Shown: positions 9,218 to 18,488, counted from the stretch's first letter. The stretch: DNA of 64,000 nt from Yoonia sp. R2331 (GCF_041103235.1 NZ_JBGCUN010000001.1:2294001-2358000), one strand, 5' to 3'. Numbers and translations: made by a program. Notes: generated by a model from the sequence alone, not told the origin.

Positions 9218-10239
9218 CACGCGATCCCTTTGAACGGGCGGCGTTCGCGCTTGCGCTGCAATTCAAAGCAGCCCATCGGGGTCCAGCCCACAAGCGAGGT
9301 TTCGATGCCATCAGCCTTGAACACGGCACGCAGCGATTGTTCCAACTGCTTGCGGTGGGCCTTGGACATCGGCGCGAAATCAACGGTGATCTGGCCGCCA
9401 AGCCCGCGTAGGCGCAAGGCACGCGGCAGGGCGCGGGCGGCGGCAAGGTTCGCCTTGAGCGCCGCGGCTGGCGAGGTATCGCCGCCGGTATTCACATCCA
9501 CCGCGACCAGCGCGCGGGTCGGTTCGACATACATGGTGCCATCGTCCAAAGGCACCATCGGATTGCTGAGCGCCTCGATCTGGTCGAGCACGCCAAGGTG
9601 GTCAAAACTGCCTGGCTCGGTCACCACATCGGCGGGTGCCACCCATTCGCGCCAAGCCACAAGATGCGGGCCATCGCCTTCGGTCAGTGCTTCGGGGTCG
9701 GTGCCGGTGGCATCGGCCAAGACGGCATCTGCGAGGGCCAGCATGGCGTTGATATCGTCGACGATTGCTTCTTCGTCGGCGCCAGCGCAAGACGACCGCA
9801 GGATCAGACCGTGTTCGGCATCATAGGTTTCATTGATCAACAGGCGCAGGCGGTCAATTTCATCATCATCAGCGATCTGGCGGCTGATATTGGCGCCGGG
9901 TTTGCCCGGCGTGACGATGGCATAGCGGCTTTTGAACAACACGCGATCGGTCACCGGCACGGCTTTGCCGCCTTCGGCGTAGCCAGTGACCTGCACCAGC
10001 AGTGGTTGGCCGGGGCGCAGCCCCTTGCCCTGCCGCAGGAACGCCGTGTCGCCATCGGGCAGGCGGAGCATCATGCCGCCCTGCCCCTTCAAGGGCCGGT
10101 CACAGATGCCGCGAAAGATCGCGCCGGGGCGCGGGGCGTCGGGCGCATCGACCAACAGGTCATCAAGCTTGCCGTCAAGAAGGCGGGCCGCAGCCTCGAC
10201 CCCGTTCAGATGGTCCAGAACAATTGTGCGGCCCTTCAT
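9217..10239 (-). CDS. RNase E/G family endoribonuclease, short form
   Basis: 340-residue RNase E/G-type protein. The diagnostic catalytic region is visible ([18 protein letters not shown], then [14 protein letters not shown]), carrying the Asp residues that bind the catalytic metal. It is much shorter than RNase E and lacks a clear zinc-link or C-terminal scaffold; the N-terminal half is reduced and no full S1 domain is obvious to me. Such short copies are usual next to maf in Rhodobacteraceae. Role: RNA processing, substrates not known. It overlaps maf by ATGA upstream and yacG by one base downstream, so the three are coupled. Confidence 0.88.
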   Translation of the reverse strand: MKGRTIVLDHLNGVEAAARLLDGKLDDLLVDAPDAPRPGAIFRGICDRPLKGQGGMMLRLPDGDTAFLRQGKGLRPGQPLLVQVTGYAEGGKAVPVTDRVLFKSRYAIVTPGKPGANISRQIADDDEIDRLRLLINETYDAEHGLILRSSCAGADEEAIVDDINAMLALADAVLADATGTDPEALTEGDGPHLVAWREWVAPADVVTEPGSFDHLGVLDQIEALSNPMVPLDDGTMYVEPTRALVAVDVNTGGDTSPAAALKANLAAARALPRALRLRGLGGQITVDFAPMSKAHRKQLEQSLRAVFKADGIETSLVGWTPMGCFELQRKRERRPFKGIA

Positions 10240-10841
10240 GTGTCACCTTTGAAAAGCGGGAAGCCTGCGGCGGTCAAGAGCCCGGCGGTTTCGGGCAGCG
10301 GCAGGCCCATGACCGCGTGAAAAGACCCGTTGATCCACGGGATAAAGGCCGAGGCCGGCCCTTGGATGGCATAGCCGCCTGCCTTGCCCTGCCAGTCGCC
10401 GGTTGCGAGGTACCAGTCGATTTCCGCCGCAGACAGGCGTTTGACGGCGACAGTGGACTGCACGTCCTTTTGCCAGATGCGGTCGCCACGTTTGACAGCC
10501 ATGGCGGTGATCACCTTGTGGCGACGGCCCGAGAGCAGGGTCAGAAAGGCATGCGCCTCGTCCGCGTCGGCGGGTTTGCCCAAGATGCGGCGGCCAAGGG
10601 CCACGGTGGTATCGGCGCAGAGCACCAGTTCATCATCTGTGATGGCAACGGCAGCGGCCTTTTCAGCGGCGATCCGGTTGACGTAGTCGCGCGGCACTTC
10701 GCCTTTGGCCGGATCCTCGTCAATGTCGGGGGGGCGGATAGCGTGTGGGGTGACGCCGATCTGCGCCAGCAATTCCAGCCGCCGGGGCGAGCCAGAGCCG
10801 AGGATCAGTTTGAGGCTGGGATCGGGGGTGAGGGTTGTCAT
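10236..10841 (-). CDS. maf: Maf family nucleotide pyrophosphatase
   Basis: 201 residues. Maf proteins hydrolyse dTTP, UTP or modified nucleoside triphosphates to monophosphates, a house-cleaning activity. Seen here: N-terminal [14 protein letters not shown] (the Maf substrate-phosphate loop), [19 protein letters not shown] in the centre with the catalytic acid, the LLSGRRHKV segment, and GGYAIQGP near residue 155. Overlaps the downstream RNase E/G gene by ATGA. Position between infA and rng is the conserved arrangement in this family of bacteria. Confidence 0.94.
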   Translation of the reverse strand: MTTLTPDPSLKLILGSGSPRRLELLAQIGVTPHAIRPPDIDEDPAKGEVPRDYVNRIAAEKAAAVAITDDELVLCADTTVALGRRILGKPADADEAHAFLTLLSGRRHKVITAMAVKRGDRIWQKDVQSTVAVKRLSAAEIDWYLATGDWQGKAGGYAIQGPASAFIPWINGSFHAVMGLPLPETAGLLTAAGFPLFKGDT

Positions 10842-10946
10842 CGGGGCGCGCCGCTCATCGGTCCTGCCGTCCCTCTTCGCGCGGGCACCCGCATTGCCAG
10901 CGGGTGACGGCCGCAGTTCGCCTTTGGCAAACCGCTTACCCGCACT

Positions 10947-10967
10947 GGGTCAAGCACGGCTTGACCC
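10947..10967. repeat. perfect 9-bp inverted repeat touching the infA stop
   Basis: GGGTCAAGC-ACG-GCTTGACCC abuts the infA stop codon. No T-run follows on the minus strand (AGTGCGGG), so it may stabilise the infA 3' end or be a copy of a dispersed palindrome rather than a classical terminator. A relaxed relative with the same arms is at about 29028-29073. Confidence 0.6.
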
Positions 10968-11185
10968 TACTTAAACCGATAGTTGATCCGACCTTTGGTC
11001 AAATCATAGGGGGTCATTTCGACCTGCACCTTGTCGCCAGCCAGAACCCGGATGCGGTTCTTGCGCATCTTGCCTGCCGTATGCGCGATGATCTCATGGC
11101 CGTTCTCAAGTTCGACCCGAAATGTCGCGTTCGGCAGAAGTTCCTTCACGACACCGGGGAATTCGAGAATATCTTCCTTGGCCAT
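10967..11185 (-). CDS. infA: translation initiation factor IF-1
   Basis: 72 residues, the full and exact length of IF-1; single OB fold. Seen: [49 protein letters not shown] and the C-terminal NYRFK. Binds the 30S A-site with IF-2 and IF-3 during initiation. First gene of the infA-maf-rng-yacG group, separated from maf by 125 bases and by the 9-bp inverted repeat at its stop. Confidence 0.98.
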   Translation of the reverse strand: MAKEDILEFPGVVKELLPNATFRVELENGHEIIAHTAGKMRKNRIRVLAGDKVQVEMTPYDLTKGRINYRFK

Positions 11186-11331
11186 GTGGTCTCCTGTTCA
11201 TGTTCCTGCGCCTGTTGCGCGCGGTCTAAATGCGCCTGACGCGCGAAAATATCAAGGGCAAAGGCAGCTTTGGGGTTTTTTTGCCCGGCCAAACGCCGCA
11301 GGGTAACGCAAAGGACGACGAGGGGCGGCGC

Positions 11332-12072
11332 ATGTGTTGGTCGATGGGGGCATCAGTTGGGATGTCGGCGGTAGGGATCGCCGCGACGGGGTACCTGATC
11401 GCCAAGGGCAAACCTGCGCCGATGTGGCTGCCGGTGGCCTATTTCACCGGCATGGAGATCTTGCAGGCCCTGTCCTATCCGGTGGTCGATCAGTGTAGCT
11501 TGCGGTCAAACCAATTAGTGACCCTGCTGGGCTATGTCCACATCGCGTTTCAGCCACTGTTCTTCAACATCCTATGCCTGTTTGCGTTGCCGGTGGCCTA
11601 TGCCCAGCGCATCCGCTGGCCGGTTTTTGCGCTGTGTCTGGTGTCGGCGGCAGGATCGCTTGCGATGCTCTATCCCCTTGAATCGGCAGGCTTATGTGAC
11701 GATGAGCGCATGATGTGCGCGCGCCGGATGTGCACCTATATGGGCGAATGGCATCTTGCCTGGGAGTTGCCGTTCAACGGCTGGGGCAACGGGTACCGGG
11801 ATCATTGGTTCCTGTGGATCGCAGAGGACGGGTTCATCGCCTATCAGGCTGCGTTCTTCTTTATGCCGATGATCTATGGGGCGTGGCGGCTGGCGCTCTA
11901 TTTCTACGTCACCGGGCCATTTCTGGTGCAATTCCTGACCGATAACCTCGACGAGCAGCCCGCGATCTGGTGCCTGCTGTCGATTGCCATGCTGATCATT
12001 CTGCTGACACCCAAGGTCTGGCCGTGGTTCACGGTCAAACGCGCGCCCATCTGGATGCGGTGGGCCGCGTGA
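11332..12072 (+). CDS. DUF5765-type polytopic membrane protein
   Basis: 246 residues, with seven or so hydrophobic segments. It begins CWSMGASVGMSAVGIAATG, which I recall as typical of DUF5765 proteins, and has conserved-looking Cys and aromatic residues in the central loop (CARRMCTYMGEWHLAWELP) and a short C-terminal tail ending in WMRWAA. Inner-membrane location is expected; function unknown. The start chosen follows GAGGGG; upstream in-frame codons give a non-homologous leader. It ends exactly where the convergent nitrilase-family gene stops (no intergenic bases). Confidence 0.78.
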   Translation: MCWSMGASVGMSAVGIAATGYLIAKGKPAPMWLPVAYFTGMEILQALSYPVVDQCSLRSNQLVTLLGYVHIAFQPLFFNILCLFALPVAYAQRIRWPVFALCLVSAAGSLAMLYPLESAGLCDDERMMCARRMCTYMGEWHLAWELPFNGWGNGYRDHWFLWIAEDGFIAYQAAFFFMPMIYGAWRLALYFYVTGPFLVQFLTDNLDEQPAIWCLLSIAMLIILLTPKVWPWFTVKRAPIWMRWAA

Positions 12073-12945
12073 TTACAATGGCGTGAGCGTGGCCGCGATG
12101 CCGTCTTGCAGCGGCCAATCGGCGAAATTGCCCACCTGCCCCGTCGTGCGTGCAGCCGCGATCTGGGCGGGGTCAACATCGGCAAAGGTCCATCCGGGGG
12201 CATCGGTTTCACCTTGGGCGATGATCCCGTCAGAGGGCAGGCCGTAATCCGGCGGGCAAAACACGCCCGCGCGCCCAGTGTTGGCGCTGACCACATCACA
12301 CCCCGGCACATCACCCACAAGCGGTGCTTGCACGATCAGGCATTGCCCCTCGATCGCGCGGGCGCGGGCGGATTGCCGCACGCGGGTCTGACCAGCGGGG
12401 AATTCGGTGCAGGACGGGACAAGGATCATATCCGCGCCTGCGGCGATCAGCGCGCGCGCCAGCATTGGGAATTCGCTGTCATAGCAGATCAAGATTCCGA
12501 TCCGGCCAAGGGGCGTGTCGAAGAGGGTCAATCCCCTGCCCCCGGTGACCTGCATTTCAATGCGCTCGTATGGCGTTGGGATGATCTTGGGCTGGGTGCC
12601 AATGGCCCCGCTGGGCAAGCAAAGGTGTGCAGCATTGACGACACCGCCGCCACTACCCTGCGCAATTGAGCCTGCCAGCAGCGTGATCTGGTGGCGTTGA
12701 GCCAACGCGCTGTTGAGTGCGACCCAATCGTCCGCCTTGGCCGCCATCGCATCGCGCCACGCCACCGGGCCGGGGTCCGCCCCCGGCGCGCCAATAAGCG
12801 CAACCTCTGCCCCGGCATATTCAGGAAAGACCGCCAGATCAGCGCCCTGCGCCGATGCCTCGGCAACCCATGCGTCCAGCTTGGCCGCAAGCGCGTCCCA
12901 CGCCAGGTGCCATTCGGGGGTGTAGGCTGCTACGGCAAGTTTCAT
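12073..12945 (-). CDS. carbon-nitrogen hydrolase (nitrilase superfamily)
   Basis: 290 residues with the complete nitrilase-superfamily triad: Glu42 (FPEY), Lys120 (QPKIIPTPYE) and Cys154 (LICYDSEFP). Cytoplasmic amidase-type enzyme; the substrate cannot be assigned, and it lacks the extra features of NIT1, CPA or NAD synthetase branches. The ATG follows directly on the stop of a 29-codon membrane-peptide ORF, which itself overlaps the GNAT gene, so it is the last gene of a GNAT/NTF2/LMW-phosphatase operon. It converges with the DUF5765 gene. Confidence 0.9.
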   Translation of the reverse strand: MKLAVAAYTPEWHLAWDALAAKLDAWVAEASAQGADLAVFPEYAGAEVALIGAPGADPGPVAWRDAMAAKADDWVALNSALAQRHQITLLAGSIAQGSGGGVVNAAHLCLPSGAIGTQPKIIPTPYERIEMQVTGGRGLTLFDTPLGRIGILICYDSEFPMLARALIAAGADMILVPSCTEFPAGQTRVRQSARARAIEGQCLIVQAPLVGDVPGCDVVSANTGRAGVFCPPDYGLPSDGIIAQGETDAPGWTFADVDPAQIAAARTTGQVGNFADWPLQDGIAATLTPL

Positions 12946-13035
12946 CTAAAGTGCTCCCATCCAGCCCAGTAGGGGCCAGCCCAACATGATCACAGCCAAC
13001 CCCAAAAGAACGGCCAGCAACACTGGCCGCTTCAC
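12946..13035 (-). CDS. 29-residue single-span membrane peptide (putative small protein)
   Basis: A GTG-started 29-codon frame exactly fills the gap between the GNAT and nitrilase-family genes. Its GTG overlaps the GNAT stop as GTGA, and its TAG ends directly before the nitrilase ATG. The product begins VKRPVLLAVLLGLAVI and continues as one hydrophobic span with two Gly-Trp pairs, charged only at the N-terminus. The precise coupling on both sides argues for translation; there is no homology evidence and the frame is short enough to be chance. Confidence 0.5.
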   Translation of the reverse strand: MKRPVLLAVLLGLAVIMLGWPLLGWMGAL

Positions 13036-13619
13036 GCCGTCAAATCCTTGAGCCAGACTTGCAAGGGCTTTGTCGTCTCTTCATCTGCGCCCACATCGTG
13101 CCACGCGAATTGCGCCACAGCCCCTTCTACAGGGGCATAGCCACGTCTGCGCCAGAATGCATCAAGTGGCACATAATCATCGGGGCGCGCGGGATGGTCA
13201 GCGGGCCGCATCACCGCGCAGAACATCGCATAACGCCGACCTGCGGCGCGCGCCTGTGCCTCGCGTTCTGCAAAGAAACGCAGCCCGGCCCCCTGCCCGC
13301 GATAAGGCAACAACAGCACGCTTTCCGCGCAATAGAAGACGTCCGCCGGGTCCACATCCGGCAGCGCCGCGCCAAAGTCATCTGCGTGATCTTCCAGCGC
13401 CATGCCCGACGCCGCACCGACAATCCTGCCTTCGTCGCGCGCCACGACGATCACGCCAGCGCGCGCGGTGGCATAACTTGCCAGATACCGCTCCTCGTTC
13501 TGCTGTGATCCGGCATAAAGATAGGGCCAGTCCCGAAATACAGCGATCCGAAGTGCTGCCAGATCTGGCACCAATGCGGCGATCCCCTCGCCAGTCACCG
13601 TCTGATAGGTCAGGGTCAT
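13032..13619 (-). CDS. GNAT family N-acetyltransferase
   Basis: About 195 residues. The GNAT acetyl-CoA site is visible near residue 105-115 (VLLLPYRGQGAGLRFFAERE, the R/Q-x-x-G-x-G/A loop), preceded by the beta-strand pair ARAGVIVVARDEGRIVGAASG. A C-terminal extension carries DDYVPLDAFWRRRGY. Small-molecule or protein acetyl acceptor unknown. Start at the ATG that overlaps the preceding gene's TGA (ATGA); a longer frame exists but would overlap further. Downstream it couples by GTGA to the 29-codon ORF. Confidence 0.85.
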   Translation of the reverse strand: MTLTYQTVTGEGIAALVPDLAALRIAVFRDWPYLYAGSQQNEERYLASYATARAGVIVVARDEGRIVGAASGMALEDHADDFGAALPDVDPADVFYCAESVLLLPYRGQGAGLRFFAEREAQARAAGRRYAMFCAVMRPADHPARPDDYVPLDAFWRRRGYAPVEGAVAQFAWHDVGADEETTKPLQVWLKDLTA

Positions 13620-14014
13620 GACACCTGTTTCAGCCAGTCCGCTAGGTTGTAATAGGTGGTGACCCGGCAAATCAGCCCGTCGCGCAGCGTCATCAGCGAG
13701 GCACCCGGCAGCCGGTAGGTCTGGCCGTGCGCGGGCGGCAGGCCGTCATCGGTTTCCAGATAGGTGCCGTTGACCATGAATTCTGCCGCACCGCGCGTGC
13801 CATCATCCGTCGAAAACAGCACCATCTCGGTCAGTTCTTCGCGGTAGCAGCGATTCATATGGATGCAGAACGCGGCAAATTGGTCCCGCCCGACGCGCAC
13901 AGCGCCTTCGTTCACGTGATGCGCCACATCGTCCGTCAGACAGGTCAGCATCCCATCCACATCGCCTGCGTTAAAGGCCGCAAAGTAGCGTTCCAAGGTT
14001 GATCTGGCGTCCAT
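13616..14014 (-). CDS. NTF2-like / SnoaL-type protein
   Basis: 132 residues with the cone-shaped NTF2-like fold pattern: N-terminal helix TLERYFAAFNAGDVDGMLTCL followed by DDVAHHVNEG, then alternating strands ending in GLICRVTTYYN. Ketosteroid-isomerase-related family; such proteins may be isomerases, hydrolases or binding domains. Acidic and polar residues typical of the pocket are present (Asp, His) but no mechanism can be assigned. Coupled downstream to the GNAT gene by ATGA and three bases after the LMW phosphatase gene, in the same operon. Confidence 0.8.
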   Translation of the reverse strand: MDARSTLERYFAAFNAGDVDGMLTCLTDDVAHHVNEGAVRVGRDQFAAFCIHMNRCYREELTEMVLFSTDDGTRGAAEFMVNGTYLETDDGLPPAHGQTYRLPGASLMTLRDGLICRVTTYYNLADWLKQVS

Positions 14015-14017
14015 CTG

Positions 14018-14491
14018 TCACTCCATTGCCGGGCCGAAACGGGCGATGAGCCGGTTGCGGATCTGGTCGCGGGCCTGCCGATAAAGAGCCAGCCGCGCGT
14101 CGCGGTTATCCCCCATGCCGGTGGGGTCAAGGATCGGCCAGTATTCCACCTCGAGGTGATAAAACTGCGTCAGATCAAGCGCACGGCGCTGACTGGCGGG
14201 CGAGAGTGCCAACACCAGATCAAAGGATGACAGGTCATCGCCCCAATCTTCCATCTCGTCAAAGCTGCGGCTGCGGTGGCGGGCCAGTTCGACGCCGATT
14301 TCCTGACAGACAGCGATGGCAAAGCCGTCGATTTCCAGATCGTTCTTGACGCCCACCGACTGAATATAGGACCGCATCCCATAAAGCTGCTTCATGATGC
14401 CTTCGGCCATTGGCGAGCGGACAGCATTGTGGTCGCAACAAAACAGCACCGACTGCGGCAGGGGCTGAATGGTTGCGGGCGTCTCTTTCAT
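14018..14491 (-). CDS. low-molecular-weight protein tyrosine phosphatase / arsenate reductase-like
   Basis: 157 residues. The phosphate-binding loop C-x5-R-S is clear: Cys19 to Arg25 (CDHNAVRS) after VLFC, and near the C-terminus PILDPTG supplies the general-acid Asp of the DPxG type. This is the LMW-PTP fold shared by tyrosine phosphatases and thioredoxin-linked arsenate reductases; no additional resolving Cys pair of ArsC type stands out, so a phosphatase is more likely. Located between UPF0262 and the accessory operon; in related genomes it usually precedes infA directly. Confidence 0.88.
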   Translation of the reverse strand: MKETPATIQPLPQSVLFCCDHNAVRSPMAEGIMKQLYGMRSYIQSVGVKNDLEIDGFAIAVCQEIGVELARHRSRSFDEMEDWGDDLSSFDLVLALSPASQRRALDLTQFYHLEVEYWPILDPTGMGDNRDARLALYRQARDQIRNRLIARFGPAME

Positions 14492-14493
14492 GC

Positions 14494-14973
14494 TTAGCCC
14501 CCGAAGTGCAGCACGCAGATCAACGTAAACAGGCGGCGGGCGGTGTCGATATCGACTTCTGCCTTGCCCTCTAGCCGTTCCTGAAGCACGCGCGCGCCTT
14601 CGTTGTGGATGCCGCGGCGGGCCATGTCGATCGTCTCAATCTGGCTGGGCGGCAGGGATTTGACCGCGTCAAAGTAGCTTTCGCAGATTTGAAAATAGTC
14701 TTTGACGACCTGCCGAAACGGACCAAGCGACAGATGAAAGGCGCCGTCGACGCCACTGTCCACATCGCGCAGATCGAACACCAGCCGCCGGTCACGGATT
14801 GACAGATCAAGGGTGTAGGGCCCCGGTGGGACTTCGCGCCCGTCCCGCGCGATCATAGCAAATGTGTTGTCTTCCAGCAGATCAAACATCGCCACGCGGC
14901 GTTCCTGTTCGATCTCTGGCGTGGGCACGGGCAGGCCCGCGTCATCAAGTTTGATCTCGGCAATCCGGCTCAT
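14494..14973 (-). CDS. UPF0262 family protein
   Basis: 159 residues, typical length. Family features: SRIAEIKLDDAGLPVPTPEIEQER, then EDNTFAMI, GPYTLDLSIRDRRLVFDLRD, PFRQVVKDYFQICESYFDA and ARRLFTLICVL. No characterised function; the gene is nearly always between hisD and the LMW phosphatase in Alphaproteobacteria, as here. The ATG overlaps the hisD stop by four bases. Confidence 0.92.
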   Translation of the reverse strand: MSRIAEIKLDDAGLPVPTPEIEQERRVAMFDLLEDNTFAMIARDGREVPPGPYTLDLSIRDRRLVFDLRDVDSGVDGAFHLSLGPFRQVVKDYFQICESYFDAVKSLPPSQIETIDMARRGIHNEGARVLQERLEGKAEVDIDTARRLFTLICVLHFGG

Positions 14974-16283
14974 GTCGACTGACCCTTGTTCAAGCGGTCC
15001 AGCCGCGCCTGCACCGACAACCCATGCGCCTGCAGGCTTTCAGAATTGGCCAAGCGCACCGCAGCAGGGCCGATGGCGGCCAGCGCCTCGGGCGTCATTT
15101 GCGACAGGGTGGTGCGTTTTACAAAATCCATCACTGACAAACCGCTGGAAAACCGCGCCGACCGGGCCGTGGGCAGCACGTGGTTGGGACCGCCAATGTA
15201 GTCACCGATTGCCTCGGGCGTAAAGCCGCCAATAAAGATGGCGCCTGCATGGGTGATCCGACCGGCCAGCGCTTCGGCGTCACCGGTGCAAAGCTCCAGA
15301 TGCTCAGGCGCGATCCGGTCTGACAGGGCCACCGCCTCGTCCATATCCGCCACCGTGATCACCGCGCCAAAGTCACGCCAACTGGCGCCCGCAATGGTGC
15401 GCCGGTCGAGCGTTTCCAGCCGCACATCGACCGCTGCGGCCACCGCCCGGCCAAAGCCTGCGTCATCGGTGATCAGGATGGACTGCGCGCTTTCGTCGTG
15501 CTCGGCCTGGCTCAGCAGATCAAGTGCGATCCAGTCAGGATCATTGTATCTGTCGGCAATCACCAGAATCTCTGACGGGCCGGCAATCATATCAATGCCG
15601 ACCTTGCCAAAGACCCGCCGCTTGGCAGCTGCCACATAGGCATTGCCGGGGCCTGTGATCTTGTCGACTGGTGGAATTGTCTGCGTACCATAGGCCAGCG
15701 CGGCCACCGCCTGCGCGCCGCCAATGCGGTAGATCTCGTCCACCCCGGAAATCCGAGCCGCCAGCAGCACCAGCGGGTTCACGACCCCATCCGGCGTTGG
15801 CACAACCATCGCCAACCGTCCAACGCCCGCCACCTTGGCCGGGATCGCATTCATCAGCACGGAGGACGGATAGGTGGCAAGCCCGCCCGGCACATAGAGC
15901 CCCGCCGCCGATACTGGCGTCCAACGCCAGCCAAGCCGCGCACCGGCTTCATCGTTCCACATGGCATCTTCGGGCATCTGACGGGCGTGATAGGCGCGGA
16001 TTCGGGCGGCCGCCATTTCCAGCGCCTCCCGATCGGCGGGGTCAACTGCCGCACTGGCCGCATCAACCTCTGCCGCTGAAAACCGCATGCCAGCGGCATT
16101 CATCTCAACCCGGTCGAACCGCGCCGTCAGGTCCAGCACGGCGGCATCCCCACGGGCGCGCACATCGGCAATGATTTCTGCCACAACCGCATCCACATCC
16201 GGGCTGTCCTCGCGCTTGGCGGCAAGCAATGCGCCAAACTGCGCCTCAAAATCGGCATCCCCGGTGGACAGAAACTGCGGCAT
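14970..16283 (-). CDS. hisD: histidinol dehydrogenase
   Basis: Last enzyme of histidine biosynthesis: NAD-dependent, zinc-dependent four-electron oxidation of L-histidinol to L-histidine. 437 residues, full length. Seen: YVPGGLATYPSSVLM, the signature from IDMIAGPSEILVIAD with DLLSQAEHDESAQ (Zn-ligand Gln/His region), and IAPEHLEL with catalytic Glu-His, then GPNHVLPT near residue 360. Strong ribosome site AAAGGAGAGGG before the ATG. It lies 198 bases after the DUF2948 gene, in the murA-hisD block, and is coupled to UPF0262. Confidence 0.97.
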   Translation of the reverse strand: MPQFLSTGDADFEAQFGALLAAKREDSPDVDAVVAEIIADVRARGDAAVLDLTARFDRVEMNAAGMRFSAAEVDAASAAVDPADREALEMAAARIRAYHARQMPEDAMWNDEAGARLGWRWTPVSAAGLYVPGGLATYPSSVLMNAIPAKVAGVGRLAMVVPTPDGVVNPLVLLAARISGVDEIYRIGGAQAVAALAYGTQTIPPVDKITGPGNAYVAAAKRRVFGKVGIDMIAGPSEILVIADRYNDPDWIALDLLSQAEHDESAQSILITDDAGFGRAVAAAVDVRLETLDRRTIAGASWRDFGAVITVADMDEAVALSDRIAPEHLELCTGDAEALAGRITHAGAIFIGGFTPEAIGDYIGGPNHVLPTARSARFSSGLSVMDFVKRTTLSQMTPEALAAIGPAAVRLANSESLQAHGLSVQARLDRLNKGQST

Positions 16284-16348
16284 GAACCCTCTCCTTTGAC
16301 CGCCTCATACAAGGCCCGCCGGGCTGCCGCAATGCGGGCCCGGTCCAT

Positions 16349-16386
16349 TCTTCTTCTGGCCAAAAATATCCCCGCCGGAGGCGCTG
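16349..16386. repeat. candidate dispersed Rhodobacteraceae intergenic motif
   Basis: In the 198-base gap between DUF2948 and hisD, the stretch TTCTTCTGGCCAAAAATATC followed by CCCGCCGGAGGCGC resembles a short motif I remember recurring between genes in Rhodobacteraceae. Only one copy was noticed in this window, so repeat status rests on recall. Confidence 0.35.
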
Positions 16387-16481
16387 CCCGTGACACCCAC
16401 ACCACCAACCGCCCCTTGCGCGCGACACCACCACCGGGCGCGCGCAAAAACATGTCGTGCGGCGCACGCCGCGCAATCAGG

Positions 16482-16955
16482 TCAATCGTGGTCAGGGGCG
16501 CGACGGGAGGGGGCGATATAGGGGCGGGTGACGTCTTTCAGCATCACCTCCAGCGCCTCAACCCGGGCCGAAATCACACCGTCACCGGCCAAGGTCAGCA
16601 CCACCTCACCCGCACCGTCTTCACCCGCCTCGAAATCAACCGACAAAAGGCTCAGTACCGTATCCGCGTCACCACGCGGCACACCCTGGCTGCGCACGCC
16701 CAGCACATCGCTAATCATCAGCACCGCCTGCACCCGCTCGTAATCGCGCCTGCGACGGGTCGCCCCTGCGGCATCTTCCCAGCGGAACCGGTTCAGCAGG
16801 ATCGCAAAGCGCCGCTCGCGCGCGACAAACTGCATCTCGGACCCTGGAAACACAGCGTCCTGCACAAGGGCAGAGACCACTTGCAGGTCATCGGCATCCC
16901 GCGCAATCAGACGCAGCGGGGCCTCGCCCCCGTCTTCAAACCGCGCGTCACTCAT
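16482..16955 (-). CDS. DUF2948 family protein
   Basis: 157 residues, conserved Rhodobacterales/Rhizobiales protein of unknown function with pattern [30 protein letters not shown], then [16 protein letters not shown], and a C-terminal [18 protein letters not shown]-like beta segment. No catalytic motif apparent; cytoplasmic. Coupled to murA by an ATGA overlap, the usual arrangement. Confidence 0.88.
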   Translation of the reverse strand: MSDARFEDGGEAPLRLIARDADDLQVVSALVQDAVFPGSEMQFVARERRFAILLNRFRWEDAAGATRRRRDYERVQAVLMISDVLGVRSQGVPRGDADTVLSLLSVDFEAGEDGAGEVVLTLAGDGVISARVEALEVMLKDVTRPYIAPSRRAPDHD

Positions 16956-18220
16956 GATCCCGGCACCCGTTCAATCTGCGCGCCAACAGCGCCCAGTTTC
17001 TCTTCCACATGCTCATAACCACGATCAAGGTGATAGACCCGGTTCACTTGCGTCTCGCCTTCCGCAGCCAACCCCGCGAGGATCAACGACACCGAGGCAC
17101 GCAGATCGGTCGCCATCACCGGCGCGCCTTTCATGCGTTCCACCCCGGTAACAGTCGCTGTCCCACCCTGCACCTCAATTTCGGCTCCCATACGGATCAG
17201 CTCTGGCGCGTGCATGAAACGGTTCTCAAAGATTTTCTCTTCCAGCACTGATGTTCCCTCCGCCAGACACAGCATCGCCATCATCTGCGCCTGCAAATCG
17301 GTGGGAAAGCCGGGGAAAGGCTCTGTGGTGACATCAACCGCGCGCGGCCGGTCGCCGGTCCGTTTCACGGTCAGGCCCTCCGCCGTTTCCGTGACCGAGA
17401 CACCCGCCTGTTCCAGCTTGTCGACAAAGCTTTGCACCAGTGACAGCCGCCCGCCAAGGCAGGTGACCTCGCCCCCGGCAATCACCGGGGCCAGCATGTA
17501 GGTGCCCAATTCGATCCGGTCGGTCACCACCGGGTGCGTCGCCGCCCCCAGCCTGTCCACACCCTGCACCTCGATGGTCGATGTCCCGTCGCCGGAAATC
17601 TGCGCGCCCATGCTGCGCAAGCAGGTCGCCAGATCGACAATCTCGGGCTCGCGTGCCGCGTTTTCAATCACGGTCGTCCCTTTGGCCAGCGTCGCCGCCA
17701 TCAGCACGTTTTCCGTGGCCCCGACAGAAGCAAAACGCAGCGGCACTTTTGCACCTTTCAGCCCGCCTTTGGCTGTGGCGTGCAGGTAGCCGTCCTTCAG
17801 TTCAATCTCGGCACCCATCGCCTCGAGCGCGGTGACGTGAATATCCATCGGACGCGCGCCAATCGCGCAGCCCCCGGGCAGCGACACGGTTGCCGCATGG
17901 TGCCGCGCCAGAAGCGGGCCCAGCACAAGGTTGGACGCCCGCATTTTGCGCACAATCTCATAATCCGCAGTGGTCGAGGTCATTGCATGGCTCGACAACA
18001 CCTGCACCTTGCCGTCCTGCATCGAGGTCACCTCGACCCCCAGCGATTGCAAAAGTGCGGTCATCGTCTTGATGTCGGAGAGCCGTGGCGCATTGGTCAG
18101 CGTCAGCGGTTCCTCTGACAAAAGCGTCGCTGGCATCAGCGTCAGCGCTGCATTCTTGGCCCCCGCGATGCTGATTTTGCCGTTCAGCGGCTTGCCGCCC
18201 GTCACCCGTATCGAATCCAT
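16952..18220 (-). CDS. murA: UDP-N-acetylglucosamine 1-carboxyvinyltransferase
   Basis: First committed step of peptidoglycan synthesis: transfers enolpyruvate from PEP to UDP-GlcNAc. 422 residues, the standard length. Seen: the N-terminal substrate-binding ISGAKNAAL-like segment, the catalytic loop [10 protein letters not shown] with the fosfomycin-target Cys near residue 117, [13 protein letters not shown], and the C-terminal [17 protein letters not shown]. Two repeats of the inside-out alpha/beta barrel are expected. Preceded at five bases by a 58-residue conserved small protein and coupled downstream to DUF2948. Confidence 0.97.
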   Translation of the reverse strand: MDSIRVTGGKPLNGKISIAGAKNAALTLMPATLLSEEPLTLTNAPRLSDIKTMTALLQSLGVEVTSMQDGKVQVLSSHAMTSTTADYEIVRKMRASNLVLGPLLARHHAATVSLPGGCAIGARPMDIHVTALEAMGAEIELKDGYLHATAKGGLKGAKVPLRFASVGATENVLMAATLAKGTTVIENAAREPEIVDLATCLRSMGAQISGDGTSTIEVQGVDRLGAATHPVVTDRIELGTYMLAPVIAGGEVTCLGGRLSLVQSFVDKLEQAGVSVTETAEGLTVKRTGDRPRAVDVTTEPFPGFPTDLQAQMMAMLCLAEGTSVLEEKIFENRFMHAPELIRMGAEIEVQGGTATVTGVERMKGAPVMATDLRASVSLILAGLAAEGETQVNRVYHLDRGYEHVEEKLGAVGAQIERVPGS

Positions 18221-18225
18221 ACTGC

Positions 18226-18402
18226 CTACTCTTTCTGCTCTGTTCCGGCACCCTTTTGGGTGTCATTGTCTCTTGCCGCACCGGCCCGGGCGCGGGCCTG
18301 TGCCTTGCGCTTTGCCATATTCGCCTTGAGCGCCGCCTTAAGGCGATCTTCGCGGCTTTGCGGGGCCTTATCGCCGCCCTTTGGCTTTGGGTTCTGCGTC
18401 AT
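18226..18402 (-). CDS. small basic conserved protein upstream of murA
   Basis: 58 residues, strongly basic and helix-prone: [20 protein letters not shown] followed by an Ala/Arg stretch. No membrane segment. Similar small proteins with the ALKANxxKRKAQ core sit before murA in Rhodobacterales in my recollection; function unknown, RNA or ribosome association would fit the charge but is speculation. The start is the internal ATG before TQNPKPKGG; the longer frame has a leader without the family pattern. Confidence 0.75.
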   Translation of the reverse strand: MTQNPKPKGGDKAPQSREDRLKAALKANMAKRKAQARARAGAARDNDTQKGAGTEQKE

Positions 18403-18488
18403 CCCGACCCTGTTACCAGCACCACCAAAAACCGTCCAGAGAGGGCTTGCACACATCACCGGAAACGTCTAATTCCCCGCCCACGGAT

